Positions 1 to 12,299 of a DNA stretch of 42,059 nucleotides are shown here, one piece after another. The notes below the pieces were generated by a model. That model searched no databases. It was not told the origin of the DNA and worked only from the letters and a program-made list of their open reading frames with translations. The position numbers and the translations under genes were made by a program. The first letter of the stretch is position 1. Each line of letters begins with the position of its first letter. Source of the stretch: Echinococcus granulosus (taxonomy: Eukaryota; Platyhelminthes; Cestoda; Cyclophyllidea; Taeniidae); contig NW_020170553.1 in the NCBI RefSeq assembly GCF_000524195.1, positions 101,363-143,421 on the forward strand. Reading direction: 5' to 3'.

Positions 1-127
1 GGATGGATGGATGGATGGATGGATGGATGGATGGATGGATGGATGGATGGATGGATGGATGGATGGATGGATGGATGGATGGATGGATGGATGGATGGAT
101 GGATGGATGGATGGATGGATGGATGGA
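1..127. repeat. (GGAT)n tetranucleotide microsatellite
   Basis: Uninterrupted GGAT repeat of about 31 units that begins at the first base of the window, so its left end is not seen. It reads as Met-Asp-Gly-Trp repeats in one frame, but that is only the consequence of the 4-base repeat and is not a gene. Similar ATGG/CATC tracts occur at about 13111-13142 and 15003-15150 inside copies of an interspersed repeat. The flank after 127 does not obviously match that repeat. Confidence 0.97.
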
Positions 128-2262
128 CCAAACAATAACACCTGAAAGCCACAAAAACGTAGGCACCGAGCATGACCTCATTTAGCTAACCAGCATATGC
201 ATTTAGCGGATTGTAAAAGTCCTTTCTAAGTTAATCCGTGATATACTGCACCACACACGTAAAGTGGGAAACTGCATCGAACAAACTAAGGGACAAGCTA
301 ACTCTACAAGAAGACACTGACGAGATCATACTAAAATAAACCACAAGAAATAAAGAAACTTTAACTTACGATACTATTTGCATCCTATTACAGGGAAATC
401 AGGATAATTTTCTCTTAATTTCAACTAAGCTTTGTTATGTTTAGTACTTTATCATTCATAAAAGTCAAAGCACAAACAAAGAAATCACTACAAATGTGTA
501 CAAGCGAATACCTTTTGTAAAGACCAGACTTAATATCGCTCGGCAAATACTCTTGTCACCATTAAATTACTTCCCAAGACCATACAAAATGTGTTCAAAT
601 GAAAAGGAGTTTGGTTAAAAAATGCGCCAGAATCGGCAACATCCCATCCCAATTCAGCCTTGAGGTTAATGATTCTAACTCCAAACTGATTGGTCTGCGG
701 TGTCCGTCACTTGGCCTCTGACCCACCCGATTGGGCATCATATGACACAAAGTTTTGGAGCTTTCAACCAATCACCGTTTAGGAAAGTTTTAATTAGTCG
801 ATTTCAGTCCCTCTGTGTAATGGGGAAAAATTGCTTTAGCTTATTGCATTTGCATTTGTTGATGCAAAAATATCAGTTTTGCTATCTAAAAGTGTTCATT
901 TGAGGCATGAGACAAAAACTATGCAATTAATCAACTCAAGGGAGTGGTAATTTTGGACGCAATTACAGTTATTGGTTAGTTTGTGTGACCTCATAAATTT
1001 TGCTAGTAAATAGCTACTTAGTACCAGAAAAATGATGAAAAACTACAGGTAGATACAGACCTCGCTTCTTCGGGCTCTAGATTGTGTCGTGAAAGCTGTC
1101 CACCTCTTGAGTGCTCCTGCCAAGAATAATTTTCCAAATAGGCGCTCAATGAATAAGACCCACGCGCCATAAATGTGCCTGCTATTTGAGACTGTCGATG
1201 AAATATAGAGAGACAGGAAGACAGAGAAATGCAGCTCAAATGTGTTTATGCGGGAGCCAATGAGCTTGAGGCGAGAGAGTTGTGTGTGCACCCGTATATG
1301 TGTGTATGTACCGATGACGCGGCGGACTTTGTGCCACACTCGTACCCACGGGGGCATGAGTGTGAACGTACTCCACATCTAGCCCCTAATCCCCTGTGAA
1401 TTTGCCAGTTTACAATTGCTACTCTCCTGCTGGAAAATGAGTGGTGGATATACAACCAGGGCCAGGGGGGCGGGGTTCGGTAGATGACAGCCTCCGTCAA
1501 GCACCAGCTCAGTAGAAATCCCCTACTACTCAAGTATCTTAGTAAACTGGCGATTCGCATGAATATTTTAGGTGAATAAACTACAGATACACTTATAAAT
1601 TTACATGTAAAATGATGTGAAATTGAGGGGAGACAAAATAAACTCCTTTGGCATTTGTGGCATTGGGCATGTTTGCGTGTGACTCACACAGCAGAGTGAT
1701 TCTTGTTAAGGTCCACAATGATCTTTTGTGTCCAAAAATCCAGTTAAAAGGATTTTGCTCCTCTGGTCTACTAAATGAATCTACAAGTTGTCTCAGAAAT
1801 TAATGGGAAAGGGAAGGTAATGTAAAAGATTTGGCAACCATGCCCCTCACCCCTGCAAACGTCAAGACTTTGGGCTTTGGGTGTTGAAGATGTTTTTGTG
1901 CTTTTAAGGGGTCAAAAGGTTAACTTCCCCAGCCGTCTTGTATGGAGATATAACGCTGTCTACTTTCCACCTCGAACCAGAGTCTCAACTACCGGAAGAT
2001 CAGCAATCATTCATCATCAATGTCAGCAGTTATTGCGGGCAGATGTTATTAACCTAAAGACAGGCCAGTAAAATTTTTTTTGATATGCAGCTAGATCCAA
2101 ACAGATTTTAGATTCGGTGCATCCAGTTATTACAAGCTTTGGACTCTGTGTCACATATTTGTGACGCAGCATATAACTGCTTAGTAGCTGAAATATTTCA
2201 AGCGGACCTAATAATTTGTTGATTGAAAGGAATGGGAGGGGGACATATTTTAATACACTTAC
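128..2262. other. AT-rich stretch without a supported gene; probably intron or 3' part of the minus-strand gene
   Basis: No convincing coding exon was found. The minus-strand exon at 2263-3422 ends in a strong donor, so at least one further exon of that gene must lie at lower coordinates, here or left of the window. Short ORFs on the minus strand at about 1018-1560 overlap each other in different frames and have no matching splice phase, so I did not call them. A near-palindrome, GTCACATATTTGTGAC, sits at 2150-2165. Confidence 0.6.
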
Positions 2263-3422
2263 TTTCTCCTTTCCAAATTCTTTTTGATATCGTGGAAAGA
2301 AGGTTTCGCCTCCTGTTGGACTGCATCTTTAATATGCATAACAGGCGGCTGTGGCACTATGGGTTGTTCGCTAACTGCAATATCCAATGCATCCGCTGTG
2401 TGCCTGTTCCATTCCGCCGGGTGTTCACTTGAAGCCAATGAAGCCTCAGGCTGAAAGTCATCTATTTCTGCTTCCCCTGCTCCAATTCTTGCTATGGAGT
2501 GGAAAGGTGTTGACTCCTGTTTTTCCACCGTAAATTGATCTGTTTCACCGACTAGGTTCATGTGAGCCTTGTCCAAAATATCAGTGTCTTGAGGAGTCTC
2601 AATGTGGCCTTCTGGATTCTCCAAAAGATGGTCAGTATGCTCTACCTGCTCGCTTGCGTGGAGGAGTTCTGGCGGGGATGGGTGTTCGATTGGTAGCTCA
2701 GATTCTACCTCCGGTTCCTTCTCCTCTTCGCAGTATTCCTGGTCCTTGTAGTGTTCCTGGTTCTCAAAATAACTTGGATTCTGGAACTTTTCTTGACTCT
2801 CGTGCAATTCCATGCTCTCAATATGCTCTTCGTTTTCGGACTGCTCCTGATCCCCAAAATGTTCCTCTTGCTGTTCTGGTACCTCGTGGAGAACCTCGCC
2901 TTCGAAATTTTCCTGATTATCAAAATATTCTTGATTCTCTAACTGTTCTAGTCTCTCGTGATGTTCTCGAGCTTCAAAAGGTTCCTGATCCTCAAAATGC
3001 TCTTTACTTTCTTCTCCTTCTTCTGGTACGTCTTCTTGAAAATGATCAGGAGCAAGCCCATCGGCATTAAAATCCTCTCCAGGGTAAAAGTGCTCCTGAA
3101 ACTCAGGCTCCTCTTGGAGACCTTCTTCGGGCGGAAATTCCGACTTCATAGGAGGTGCTGGTGGGAGGAAGTCCTCCTCTATCGATGGTGTGGGCGAGTC
3201 AATCTGCTCACTGAAGGTGCTCTGAGAGAAACCTTCGGTTTCCTTGACGGTACCCTCGCCGTTCAGATCGTTGAGGTCCAATTGATCCTCCTCGTTGGTA
3301 AAAGGTGTGTTCTCTGCTTTGTTTGGATGCTCTCCAACCTCCTTTTGAAGGTAAAGCAAGTCGTCCCTCGGCACGACTGGAGGCTCAACGCAATCTTTTG
3401 AAAAATCCAGGTTTGAATATAC
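2263..3422 (-). CDS. Large internal exon of an unrecognised acidic repeat protein (partial gene)
   Basis: Seen: an open frame runs through the whole exon (386 codons plus 2 bases). On the minus strand it is preceded by an acceptor (CCTTTCAG just before base 3422, phase 0) and followed by a perfect donor GTAAGT at 2262-2257 (phase 2), beyond which the frame stops at once. The open frame also reaches an ATG at 3527, but the acceptor makes an internal exon more likely. The protein is very rich in Glu, Gln, Asp and Pro. Its middle carries at least seven short degenerate units of the form [E/D/K]-[N/D/S]-Q-E-x-[F/Y], such as ENQEYF, DNQENF, ENQEHY and KDQEYC. There is no membrane segment. The C-terminal end is basic and possibly helical (DIKKNLERRK). 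Inference: a mostly disordered cytoplasmic or nuclear protein. I do not recognise the family and assign no function. Upstream and downstream exons are not located. Confidence 0.65.
2718..3110 (-). repeat. Degenerate QE-type amino-acid repeats within the acidic exon
   Basis: Around 130 codons in which Q-E pairs recur every 7-12 residues, flanked by acidic or amide residues and usually followed by an aromatic residue. The plus-strand DNA correspondingly repeats words close to TTCTGGTTCTC and TCCTGATC. It looks like an old, drifted minisatellite that has expanded in frame. Confidence 0.6.
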
Positions 3423-4900
3423 CTGAAAGGTGCGTGCATAATTAAGTGTTGGGTGTATTCTACCACACACTAGCAACCGGTGCGGTTCAGACACAGTTGG
3501 GTGACTTGTCAGACAATGCTTTATCATGCGTATGGAAAGAAAGGTGGTGCTGAAGCTTATTGTAAATGAAGGCGCGTCACAGTGCTACATTTGAACAGTG
3601 AAAACGTCTCCAAGGTGGCTGCCCAACTGTGCATCCTTGGCCACTGCCGGGACAATTCGGCCATCATGTATAACTACATCGCCTGAACTTGGACGACCCA
3701 CCTTTGATAAAACTGCACAAGAGACAAGCACAACCCGTTCATTCGTGAACATTCTGTATCTCAGAAAGCTAGTATATACCAGACACCGAGATAGGCTGGC
3801 TGCCCTAGGGGAGGAGGAGGAAGTTAGTTTTACCCAGTCCCTCCATGCCGAAGCTGCTTCTTCTGTTCGTACATGCAGCACGAGAATGGGCAAAAAACAA
3901 ATTTCTTTTCCACTCATTAAAATTTGATCATTTTTCTTACAAACTAACAAAATTTGGTTTTGTTTGAAAGCTCCCCTTTCTCACCCCCCGCCCCCACTTT
4001 GTGTTTATGTGCACGGCCATCATTCAAATCTCGCCATAAAACTGCATTTCCGGTAAAGTGTGTGTCTACATTTGGTGCTGATAATTGCAGGTTTTGGCAT
4101 CGCAGGTCTACTGCATAAACAAACGCATTCACCCGATGGTGCGAGGAGAATATCATTAACTCTTACAGATCTGACGGTAAGGCTTCATGCGTTGAAGTGA
4201 ATTTGCTAGGAAGGTGAATTTGAAAATCGAGTAAATAACAATTACTTAAGAGCATTTGAAAAGTACACCATCAATTTGGTGTCACGAAGTCCTATCCACG
4301 TGGTAACTCGGAGCTCTACATGGGTGTGATCGCAGTGAGCCAATGGCGGTTCTAGTTCCGTCGACCGGACACTAAAGCTTAGCGATGCTGGAGGAGGATG
4401 TCTGCTGGTTTACTCACAACGGAAGGGCTACCGAAGTCACTTTGTTTCTACCAATCTTTAATATGAAACAAGGTCAGGCCCAAAGATTTCCTTAGAAAAG
4501 TGCAGCTAGCGGAGAAAGACAGGCATGCAAAATATGCCTGTTGAAGAGCACTGTCCCTCTTAAGCACGCCTGACAATGCCACGATAGCATCTACGGTATA
4601 CGCGACCACCAAGGGTGGTAGGTCCGTTATTATTCCCGCCTTGAAAAGATTCTACACGAGTTGGACGAAAGCATGACCTTGAGGAAAGGAAGAGGAGGAG
4701 GAGGACGACGACGACGACGACGAAGACTGAAAGTCACTGCAACCGCCTCCTTCATCGCGCTCCTGCCAATCACTCTCGCAGTTCCTTATTTAATTGACAA
4801 AATTAGTCTCTCAGGCGATCACTCTACTTCAGCACACATTCATGAAAACTCTTCTACACAGAAAAGCAGCCATTTAGTTCTTCCTTTCCTTCAGTGACTC
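3423..4900. other. Non-assigned stretch upstream of the acidic exon
   Basis: It should contain the intron and 5' exon(s) of the minus-strand gene. The only sizeable frame is 3585-3950 on the minus strand (121 codons), but the plus strand is open over nearly the same interval (3598-3927), and neither product resembles anything I know. One possible donor (AAAG then GTGGGT, phase 0) inside the minus-strand frame would match the phase-0 acceptor at 3422; this is a weak clue only. A GA/GAC-rich run at about 4680-4730 gives an Arg-rich ORF that looks like simple sequence. Confidence 0.4.
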
Positions 4901-5957
4901 CAAAACCTTATAAACAGCACTAATAAATTTCCATTTTAATGTCTGTCAGACGGAAAGAGGCCTTAGTGACATTATGATTATGTGCGAGGTATGTTACGCT
5001 TCGCCTTGATGGGAAAGGTCAGCGCGTTATCTTAGACGGTGCATGTGTGTTTTAAATGGATTGAGGCACTTAAGTTACGGCTTTCACACACCCCTCAATG
5101 ATGTGTAAGCCGGATAGCAAAAAAAAGTTATTTAGCCCGCATTGTGGGAATCAGCGTAGGTACCGCCTCAGTTCCATGCGGGTACATCGGAGGTGATATT
5201 CAGGTTACAGAGACGTAGAAATTACAGCCTAACACTTCAAGGTGAGTGATAAAGAGATGGATGCTAGATACACACAAAGAAGTTTCCTTTACTCATTATG
5301 CAAGAAAAATGGATAAAAAATAAGGAAAAAATTAAGTAGATAGTAAGCAAATTTTTAAAAAAGTTTTTGGATTCAGAAATTTTTGCAAATTTATTAAAGA
5401 AACCGCTGCATTTAAAATTTTCTTTACAAACATTTTCCCCTCATTTTGTTTTAATGAGGCAACTTCGTGTGGGTGTTCTTAAATACCTTAATTCGGGTAT
5501 AACTCGGCCAATTTACACACAGCATTTCCGATACAGTTACCAGATGTCAGTGCATTTCATCCTACAGGTTGCCGTAGCAACAGTGCCATTTATATGTACA
5601 CATGACTCAGCATTTTGCGGCACGGCCGTTACCCCATTTTCCCGAATTAAGCAAATGTGTGACTCACAATTCCTTGTTAAAATGAAGGACACATATATTA
5701 GCCCCGCCATGGGGCTATTCAAATTAACCGCGAGTGTGCCCTGAAAACGAGTCACCAATAAATTTGTTGAAATTGAGTGCGGAGGTTTGGCGCTCTGAAC
5801 ACAGTCTTCCAATGGACCAATTTTCTAAATTATTGTTTTTTGGTATTTGCACGAGCTGCAAACCATTATAGCCCCTTTGGTGATTAAAGGGCAAAGATGA
5901 CACAATTTGTTTAAAATGGGGAAATTTCGGCGCCACTTCAAATACCGACTAATGCCT

Positions 5958-6005
5958 TCCGGGGGGAATAATCGATGCGCGGCGGAGATTCTCCTTCCCC
6001 CCGGA
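5958..6005. repeat. G/C-rich inverted repeat (hairpin-forming)
   Basis: TCCGGGGGGAA at 5958-5968 is followed after 26 bases by its exact reverse complement TTCCCCCCGGA at 5995-6005. The arm contains six consecutive G:C pairs inside otherwise AT-rich DNA. No gene is adjacent and its role is unknown. Confidence 0.8.
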
Positions 6006-8034
6006 TATGCGGAGCTATTTGGTGGGCGTACGGCGCCAGCGTGCATGTATTTCTTTCCTCCCTTTCTTTCTTAAATGTCAGCTGTGCGCGCATCAGTAAA
6101 CCTCGAGAAAATTTGTGAATTGGCCCTATTCAAAGGAAGGGAATTAGTTTGACTTGAAGTCTGAAATTAGGCTTCCCCATTCGGAAGGGTGGAGGTAAAA
6201 AAAGTGCGCGCGTCATTTAAGCGACTCGAAGCGGGTTTACTTGGCATTCTGCACATAACCAGCGGAGTTTTAAAAACTGTGGATTTGCCTTTAAAGACAA
6301 GATTTTGGATTCTAGGGCAAAAATGGAATGAGAATTTTGGGTCAAATCACGTGTAAGGTTTAGCGTAATTGGTGCGAAGGAATTTTGCCACGCCTACACT
6401 GCCGCCCGCACTTAGTTTTGTGAATCACTATGGCGGAAAAAAAGAACTTTACGGTACACTTGAGAGTTACGATGTTACTGTTACACGTAAAGTCGTTATC
6501 ACTTTTTTTCCTTCCCAAAAAAACGGAATGCTAATTACTGGCGATATCATAACTGCTGCCGTAGCCTTTAACCTCTCTGATTCCCCACAGAACAACTACT
6601 TTTATTAGGTATGAAAGATGGTAAAGGGCAGTGCTATTACCCTAATTAAAACTGTAGAAACAGCGCTGACAAACTCCGTCCGCATATTTAATTCGCTTGC
6701 GCATATACTACTAGTTAGCTATAAAAGTAGGCAGGGGTAAGGTTGGTTTCATTTACATTAAGTAGTACTGTGGTATTCATGTTGAAAAATGGCCCTAAGG
6801 AGTTGATTTCTCTTAAGGTGTAATAAATCATGTACTAAATCTAGATTAGCGACTAAATGACTAACTAATAAAGGTTGGGAATATACAACTGATAAATTTT
6901 TAGGCCTTGAATTTGAAGCACAATACCATAAAAAGTTAAGTGGTATGTCTTCCCCACGGTCTTAATTTTTAAGTAAAAAAGCCCTTTCGACCACAGATAC
7001 GTGAATGTAAAATGTAATATAATAATTGTTTGTTTAACTCTAGGTTTTGGTAACGGGCCAATTAGGGGCTCCGCCATCGTACCACTGTCGAGCGGCCTGG
7101 CCCCCTTTTCTACTTCTACTGTGTGTATTCTGCCAAAGTTTTGTGTCTTCTTTCGCCATAAAAGTAGTCACAGGGTGCGGCAGAAAGATTTAATAAAGTG
7201 GTTTACATTCAGTACAGCAGCAATTGTGAAACGAGCACAGGTGGGGAGCGAGTTTAAACTTTACAGCCCGATTCAAGCTGAAAATTCGGTTTGTCTATCA
7301 CGGATCTAGGCCTCAGGTAGGCTCCAGAACCTAGAAAAAAGGGCAGAAAATTTTTTCCCCAATTTATCTAGGACTCATGTCTATAAAAAAGTAAATGACC
7401 TACTTTGGGTTAGGAAGGTCTTTTAACAAGCACCGCTTGTTCTATTAGGTCACACCCAAAACAAAGAGGTGTTCTGAGGACATTTACACCGGTTCAATTC
7501 GGGGGTGGCAAACTACTGAGACTTGCCATTTGGCTAGAACCTTAAGACGGGTGCAAGGAAGTATCAACTGTGTTGATTCTAATCTGAAGTTCCAATCTAT
7601 TTTAGCAATCTCAGTCAAGCCTATTCGTCGTGTTTTCCCCGTTATCACCGTTAGGAGTGTGGAAGATGTATTGTTTAGTTATACCCACCACATACCTGAT
7701 TAGTGGCGGCGCTAAGTGAGCATATACCAGTAGTTTACTTAATGAAACATTGGGCGTTGGCAAAAGGAATGCTGTCAATTTATATTATCTTTGATTGAGA
7801 AGGGTCTCTTTTCATTTACAGAACTGCAGTTTCTTATTAAACTACGACTGTGCAAACAAGGATATACGACCAAAAACATTAACAGATAAACTTCGGTGCG
7901 GGAGAGGAAACTAAGCTTCATCAAATGTTCGGGTTGGAAATTTGAAAAAAAGTGGAGTTTTATTTCTTCCCTCGATGTTTTTCTTAGAGGGCTTGTTTAA
8001 AGACGTTGTCATTAGTTATTTATGGGGGTTTTGG

Positions 8035-8053
8035 GTGTGTGTGTGTGTGTGTG
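8035..8053. repeat. (GT)n dinucleotide microsatellite
   Basis: About nine GT units in AT-rich, gene-free DNA. Confidence 0.9.
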
Positions 8054-10134
8054 GGTTGCATTATAGTAAAGAACCACATCTTAGTAAGCAATGAGTCATG
8101 CATTTTTAACTTTTAAGGTGATATTTTTAAAAAACCTATCCCCGCGTGATTAGCTTTCATTGTTATATGTTACGTCTGTTAATCTGTAGACGTACAAACA
8201 GAACTGCATGTAAGAAGCACCTATAAATAAGAAATTTAATTTAAATGAATTCCTATGGCATAAATAGCCGCTTCATACCCATGTTTTACTCGAGTCTTTA
8301 TTGGTTGGCATGGTTACAAATATGTTAGCCGTTTTAAAACGTCCCACTATTATGCTAATAAGCAGTATTTAAGCAACTTTATGAGAGAGTCTTTTGGTTT
8401 GAAAATTCCTTGTAGCGAATCCCCTCTTATTTTTAATTCCCCTGATAAGTAGGAATATTATGAATGGAGATAAGTACGAACAAAAAGTTATGTGAAACTA
8501 GTTACGAGGTATTTACGTGCTTTACTTTCCTATTGGTGGGTAAGCAAGGAGATGGGGTCGTGGATAAGCTGACGTTTACGTCGAAACCAGGGCTAACTGA
8601 TACAAGGAATCACGTGCTGTAGATTCGGAAGCTTCCATTTCATAAGCAACATCACTTTGGGTCAAATGGCTATTTGCTGTTCATGCTAAAACTCTGCGAT
8701 CAGTGTTGCACAGAAAGCGGACTGCAATAGAAAAAGCGTGGCGCACCAAGCTTTGCAATTTCTTTATTGCTTTTGGACACAATTAAACAAATCAAAATTA
8801 TCGAAGGTTTCTTTTCTCTGAAACGAAATATGTTGACAGCCTTTTAATTGGACTTTGGGTACGCGAAAATGGAAAGGCGATTTTTAAAAGACTCCTTCTT
8901 AAGAATTAATAAACTACTCTTTTTCATTTTTTGCTCTGTAAACATTAATCATGTGAGGATTTATCTACGTACTAGGATTCGTGAGTAAGCCACTTTCCTC
9001 GGACTAGGTCAGTTGCCCATAACCAGAAAATAGACTTGCATGCAATTACAAATAGCGGTCTTTGGGTGACGAGGTTTAATGAGGAACAAGCGTCTTTTTG
9101 AGCTTGATCGTTGTTGCTATTTGTTCTTTGAGCCAAGATCTTACAAAATAGACGTACATGCTAGGGGCAATTACCCATCGGAAGTACCAGTCCAGCGAAT
9201 TGAGAGGTTCTATGATTTACAGGAAACTTGACTTCCATTAGTTCCCGTCAAATATTAGTTCTTTGGTAAATGGTGTAAACATGCCAAAAAAAAAACAATT
9301 CGAAGCCAAACCCATTTGAGATAGTGCATTACGTATTCGCTATTTGGGCATTTACTTAAACAAAGTCTCTGCAAGTTCAAGCAAAAGCCGGATAAACAGA
9401 GAAGGACCTACAAATCACCGGCTGCTCGGTGCTCCACTTCTCCGTCAGTGGTGATTTATTGTCTACTCACGTTAAAATGTGGAACAAAAATGGGCGTTTG
9501 TTTGTTGGCCTTGGGTGAACACATTCACAAAGCCGATGAGTCCAAGGCGCGTCGAATGTCACGCAGAACCCAATTCCTTGTGGAGTTGTGCATCTAGACG
9601 ACTTAGAATGAGGGAGACACACATATGGAGACAAATATATTGTTACATATTTCGTTACCATTCTACCTTTAAAAGTATGATAACATCTCAAGCATTTAGG
9701 TCCCTTTAGGCTTTGATTAATGGACAGGCCAAATTAACCCAAGGTTCTATTTTTTAATGGTTGGACAAATCTTGGGCTTTGAATGATGAGATCCCCCGAA
9801 AAACGCATAGCGTTTATTATTTGTCTAGCTGTTCGGGCCAAAACCTCTCAAACAGCTGCCTGAGAGAGACACTTACACTGGGGAAGTTTTGCGTGGACGC
9901 CTTTTTTTACTCCATCATCCAATCCCCTTAAAAGCTACAAATCTTACCATTTATTTATTGCTCCTGCATTTTTATTAGTAGACGCGTTTAAAAGCGAGGT
10001 AGATTTTCCCTCCACTTTTTTAGTAATACTGTTTTTTTGTTCATTAATTTGTAATCACTTAAATAGAAGTGCATGCAAATAGTACTTACAATGCAGAAAT
10101 CGCGATTTGTGTGGAATGGGAGGGGGCGCTTAAT

Positions 10135-10150
10135 GAGAGAGAGAGAGAGA
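10135..10150. repeat. (GA)n dinucleotide microsatellite
   Basis: Eight GA units at the edge of a GC-richer patch (about 10120-10400). Confidence 0.85.
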
Positions 10151-12299
10151 CCGGGAGAGCGCGCGAGGTGGATGGATGTGGTGGACTGTTAAAAGGTCCT
10201 CTCGAGAGCGGTGCAATTGGGGTTGTTAATGACTCACAAGCTTGGCATGTGGAGGTAGTAGGAAATTATGCGTCGAGGGCGGCGGACATTCGTTTGCGCT
10301 GCAGCCACTGCCTGTTCGTCTCGCGCCCCAACACTTGCCACCCTTATACGCCATTGCACGCACTCACGCACGCGCACGGCTGGTAGACAGGCCAATCAGA
10401 TTGTCAGGAAACTTTGTATTTACACAATGCAGAACTGATTCGACGTCGGTGTTTCATAAGGCTAGACTCATCAAGGACGCCTAATTTCATGCAACCGTTC
10501 GCTTGAAGAACACCCATTTACTACTAGGCGGAAGTGAGTTTTGTAGCAAATATAGGGACTACCAGGCAAATAAGTTGTGAGCCAATTAAAAATGTCATCT
10601 TTTACCCCAAAAAGACAATCACTTCCTAGTGAAAAAGCAAAAGCTTGTGGGAAGTTATGTCTCATTTTGATGCAGGTCCTGAGATTGAGGCCACGGACAA
10701 AAGTCATCCTACTGCCAATCAGCGCATATTTTTGGTTAACAATAATGGACTAGGCTGGGGGGCAACTTTGTTGAAAGCATAAAGAAGCGCTGAGAATACC
10801 GTTGTGACGTCCCAAACCGATGTGAGCCGTGCAGGAGGATACTATTTCCCATAATAAAACATGCAGAGTTGCCAGAATTTCGTTCTCAGAGTCTGCAGTG
10901 GGTGTGAAGCAACCAAATAAATTCATGTAGATTTTATGCTAAAAATGATTTCAGAAATCATCTTATAGTTTGTTATTTCCTAAACTAATCAATTCTATAA
11001 AATAATAATATAGGCCTGTGCAAGAATAAGCAAGCTTGCTGTCAGTTCTACCCTTAAAATAGCGATGGGTTTCCAGAAGCCAGAGAGAAAAAACCCTAGC
11101 TCTCACACTTCCATCCCGCAACTGCCGTTTTGGTTTACATGCATTCATACGGCTGTTTAATGTTAATCCCGAGAGAATGCTATAATCCCTACCTAGAGTA
11201 ATAGCATCAGGAGAATATGGAAGATGATACAGGATCTTCTTCTCCTCCAACACCTCCCTAAAGCGAAAAACCCTCCCACTAGCAAGTTCTACGGTGGTAT
11301 GGAGTCTTGTAAGGCTAAAAAGAAAACTATTTTTCACTATTGGTTAATTAGTTCTTCAGTTTTTAAAAATATGTTTCCCATCTAAACGGGCACGCAAAGT
11401 GATCATCACCCTCTCGCTGTGGGTGAAGTAATGCGTGCTCGCGTACTCATCCGCGGACTTCATCCTAGTCTCAAGGTCGTCTCTGGAGTTGGCGATTGAC
11501 GTGAGGATGAATGGTGGGAACGAGCGAGAGGAGCATCCCCAAGAAGACAGGAGTATCGGTAATATGATTGGATAACTGGTTGAGTAATACGCCTGGGTAA
11601 TGCTAGAAGCGAGAAAGAGACGCGCAACCAATCACAATCGAATGGAAGGTGCGCTTCCTCCGATTGCTCCTGCGCCCTCGCTCATTAGCGTCTTAAGCAT
11701 AAAATTGAAATATTAAAGCTTTGCAGATTTGTTATGCAATCTAGGACCACACAAGTACTTAAATCATGTCCCACTTGGGGCGTGATTTAAGCGTTGAAGT
11801 TATGGTTAAGTGAATTTATGTACCATCAGCATTCTTTGGAGCCTACCTAAGTGTTTCGTAGAGAACGATAAGTAGAAGAATAAAAAATTAAAATTGGTAG
11901 AATTTTTAAACTGGAATAGGTCTCATTACACCAGGTAAGATAAAATACCGGAGCAAATACTTAATGCTAATATTTTTTAAAATAAGGATCTATATCTCAT
12001 CAAGAGATCAGGATATTTATGGGTAATAAAATGCCTGCTTTTATTAAATAAATAAATAAAATTTTTTGTTCTATGAAATAAGTAGGGCATCAAAAAACAT
12101 TCACAGCAACGAATACCGAGCACCTACCCATTTATCCCTTCATTTACCTATCCATCCATTCTGTATTCAGCCATCTATCTTGAATAGACCCCTTTTTCAT
12201 CCATCTGCGTAGTTATACGTACGAATTCGGTCATTAAACGATAGAGAAAGCTTGTATGGTTGTCGTTATAATTTAGAGCAATTATCAGTCGTAACCTCC

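Larger units (their letters stand above)
4901..12299. other. Long AT-rich intergenic or intronic region, no gene supported
   Basis: No open frame here has splice-site support, recognisable motifs or coding-like composition; the short ORFs are scattered over all frames. Structures seen: an 11-bp inverted repeat (5487-5497 with 5641-5651), a G/C-rich inverted repeat at 5958-6005, a (GT)n run at 8035-8053, and a (GA)n run at 10135-10150 next to a GC-richer patch at about 10120-10400 with a CCAAT motif near 10391. Another GC-richer patch lies at about 11380-11690. These patches could be regulatory, but nothing shows a linked gene. Confidence 0.55.

Noticed and set aside
3..185. ORF of Met-Asp-Gly-Trp repeats at the window start
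   Set aside because: Direct translation of the (GGAT)n microsatellite; not a gene.
1018..1560. Minus-strand ORFs considered as the next exon of the acidic-protein gene
   Set aside because: The acceptor-like site at about 1180 is weak, the phase does not fit the phase-2 donor at 2262, and three frames overlap.
7440..7530. GGTTCAATTC at about 7491, like a tRNA B box
   Set aside because: The flanks do not form a T-arm stem (second pair would be G-G), and there is no A box or acceptor stem.
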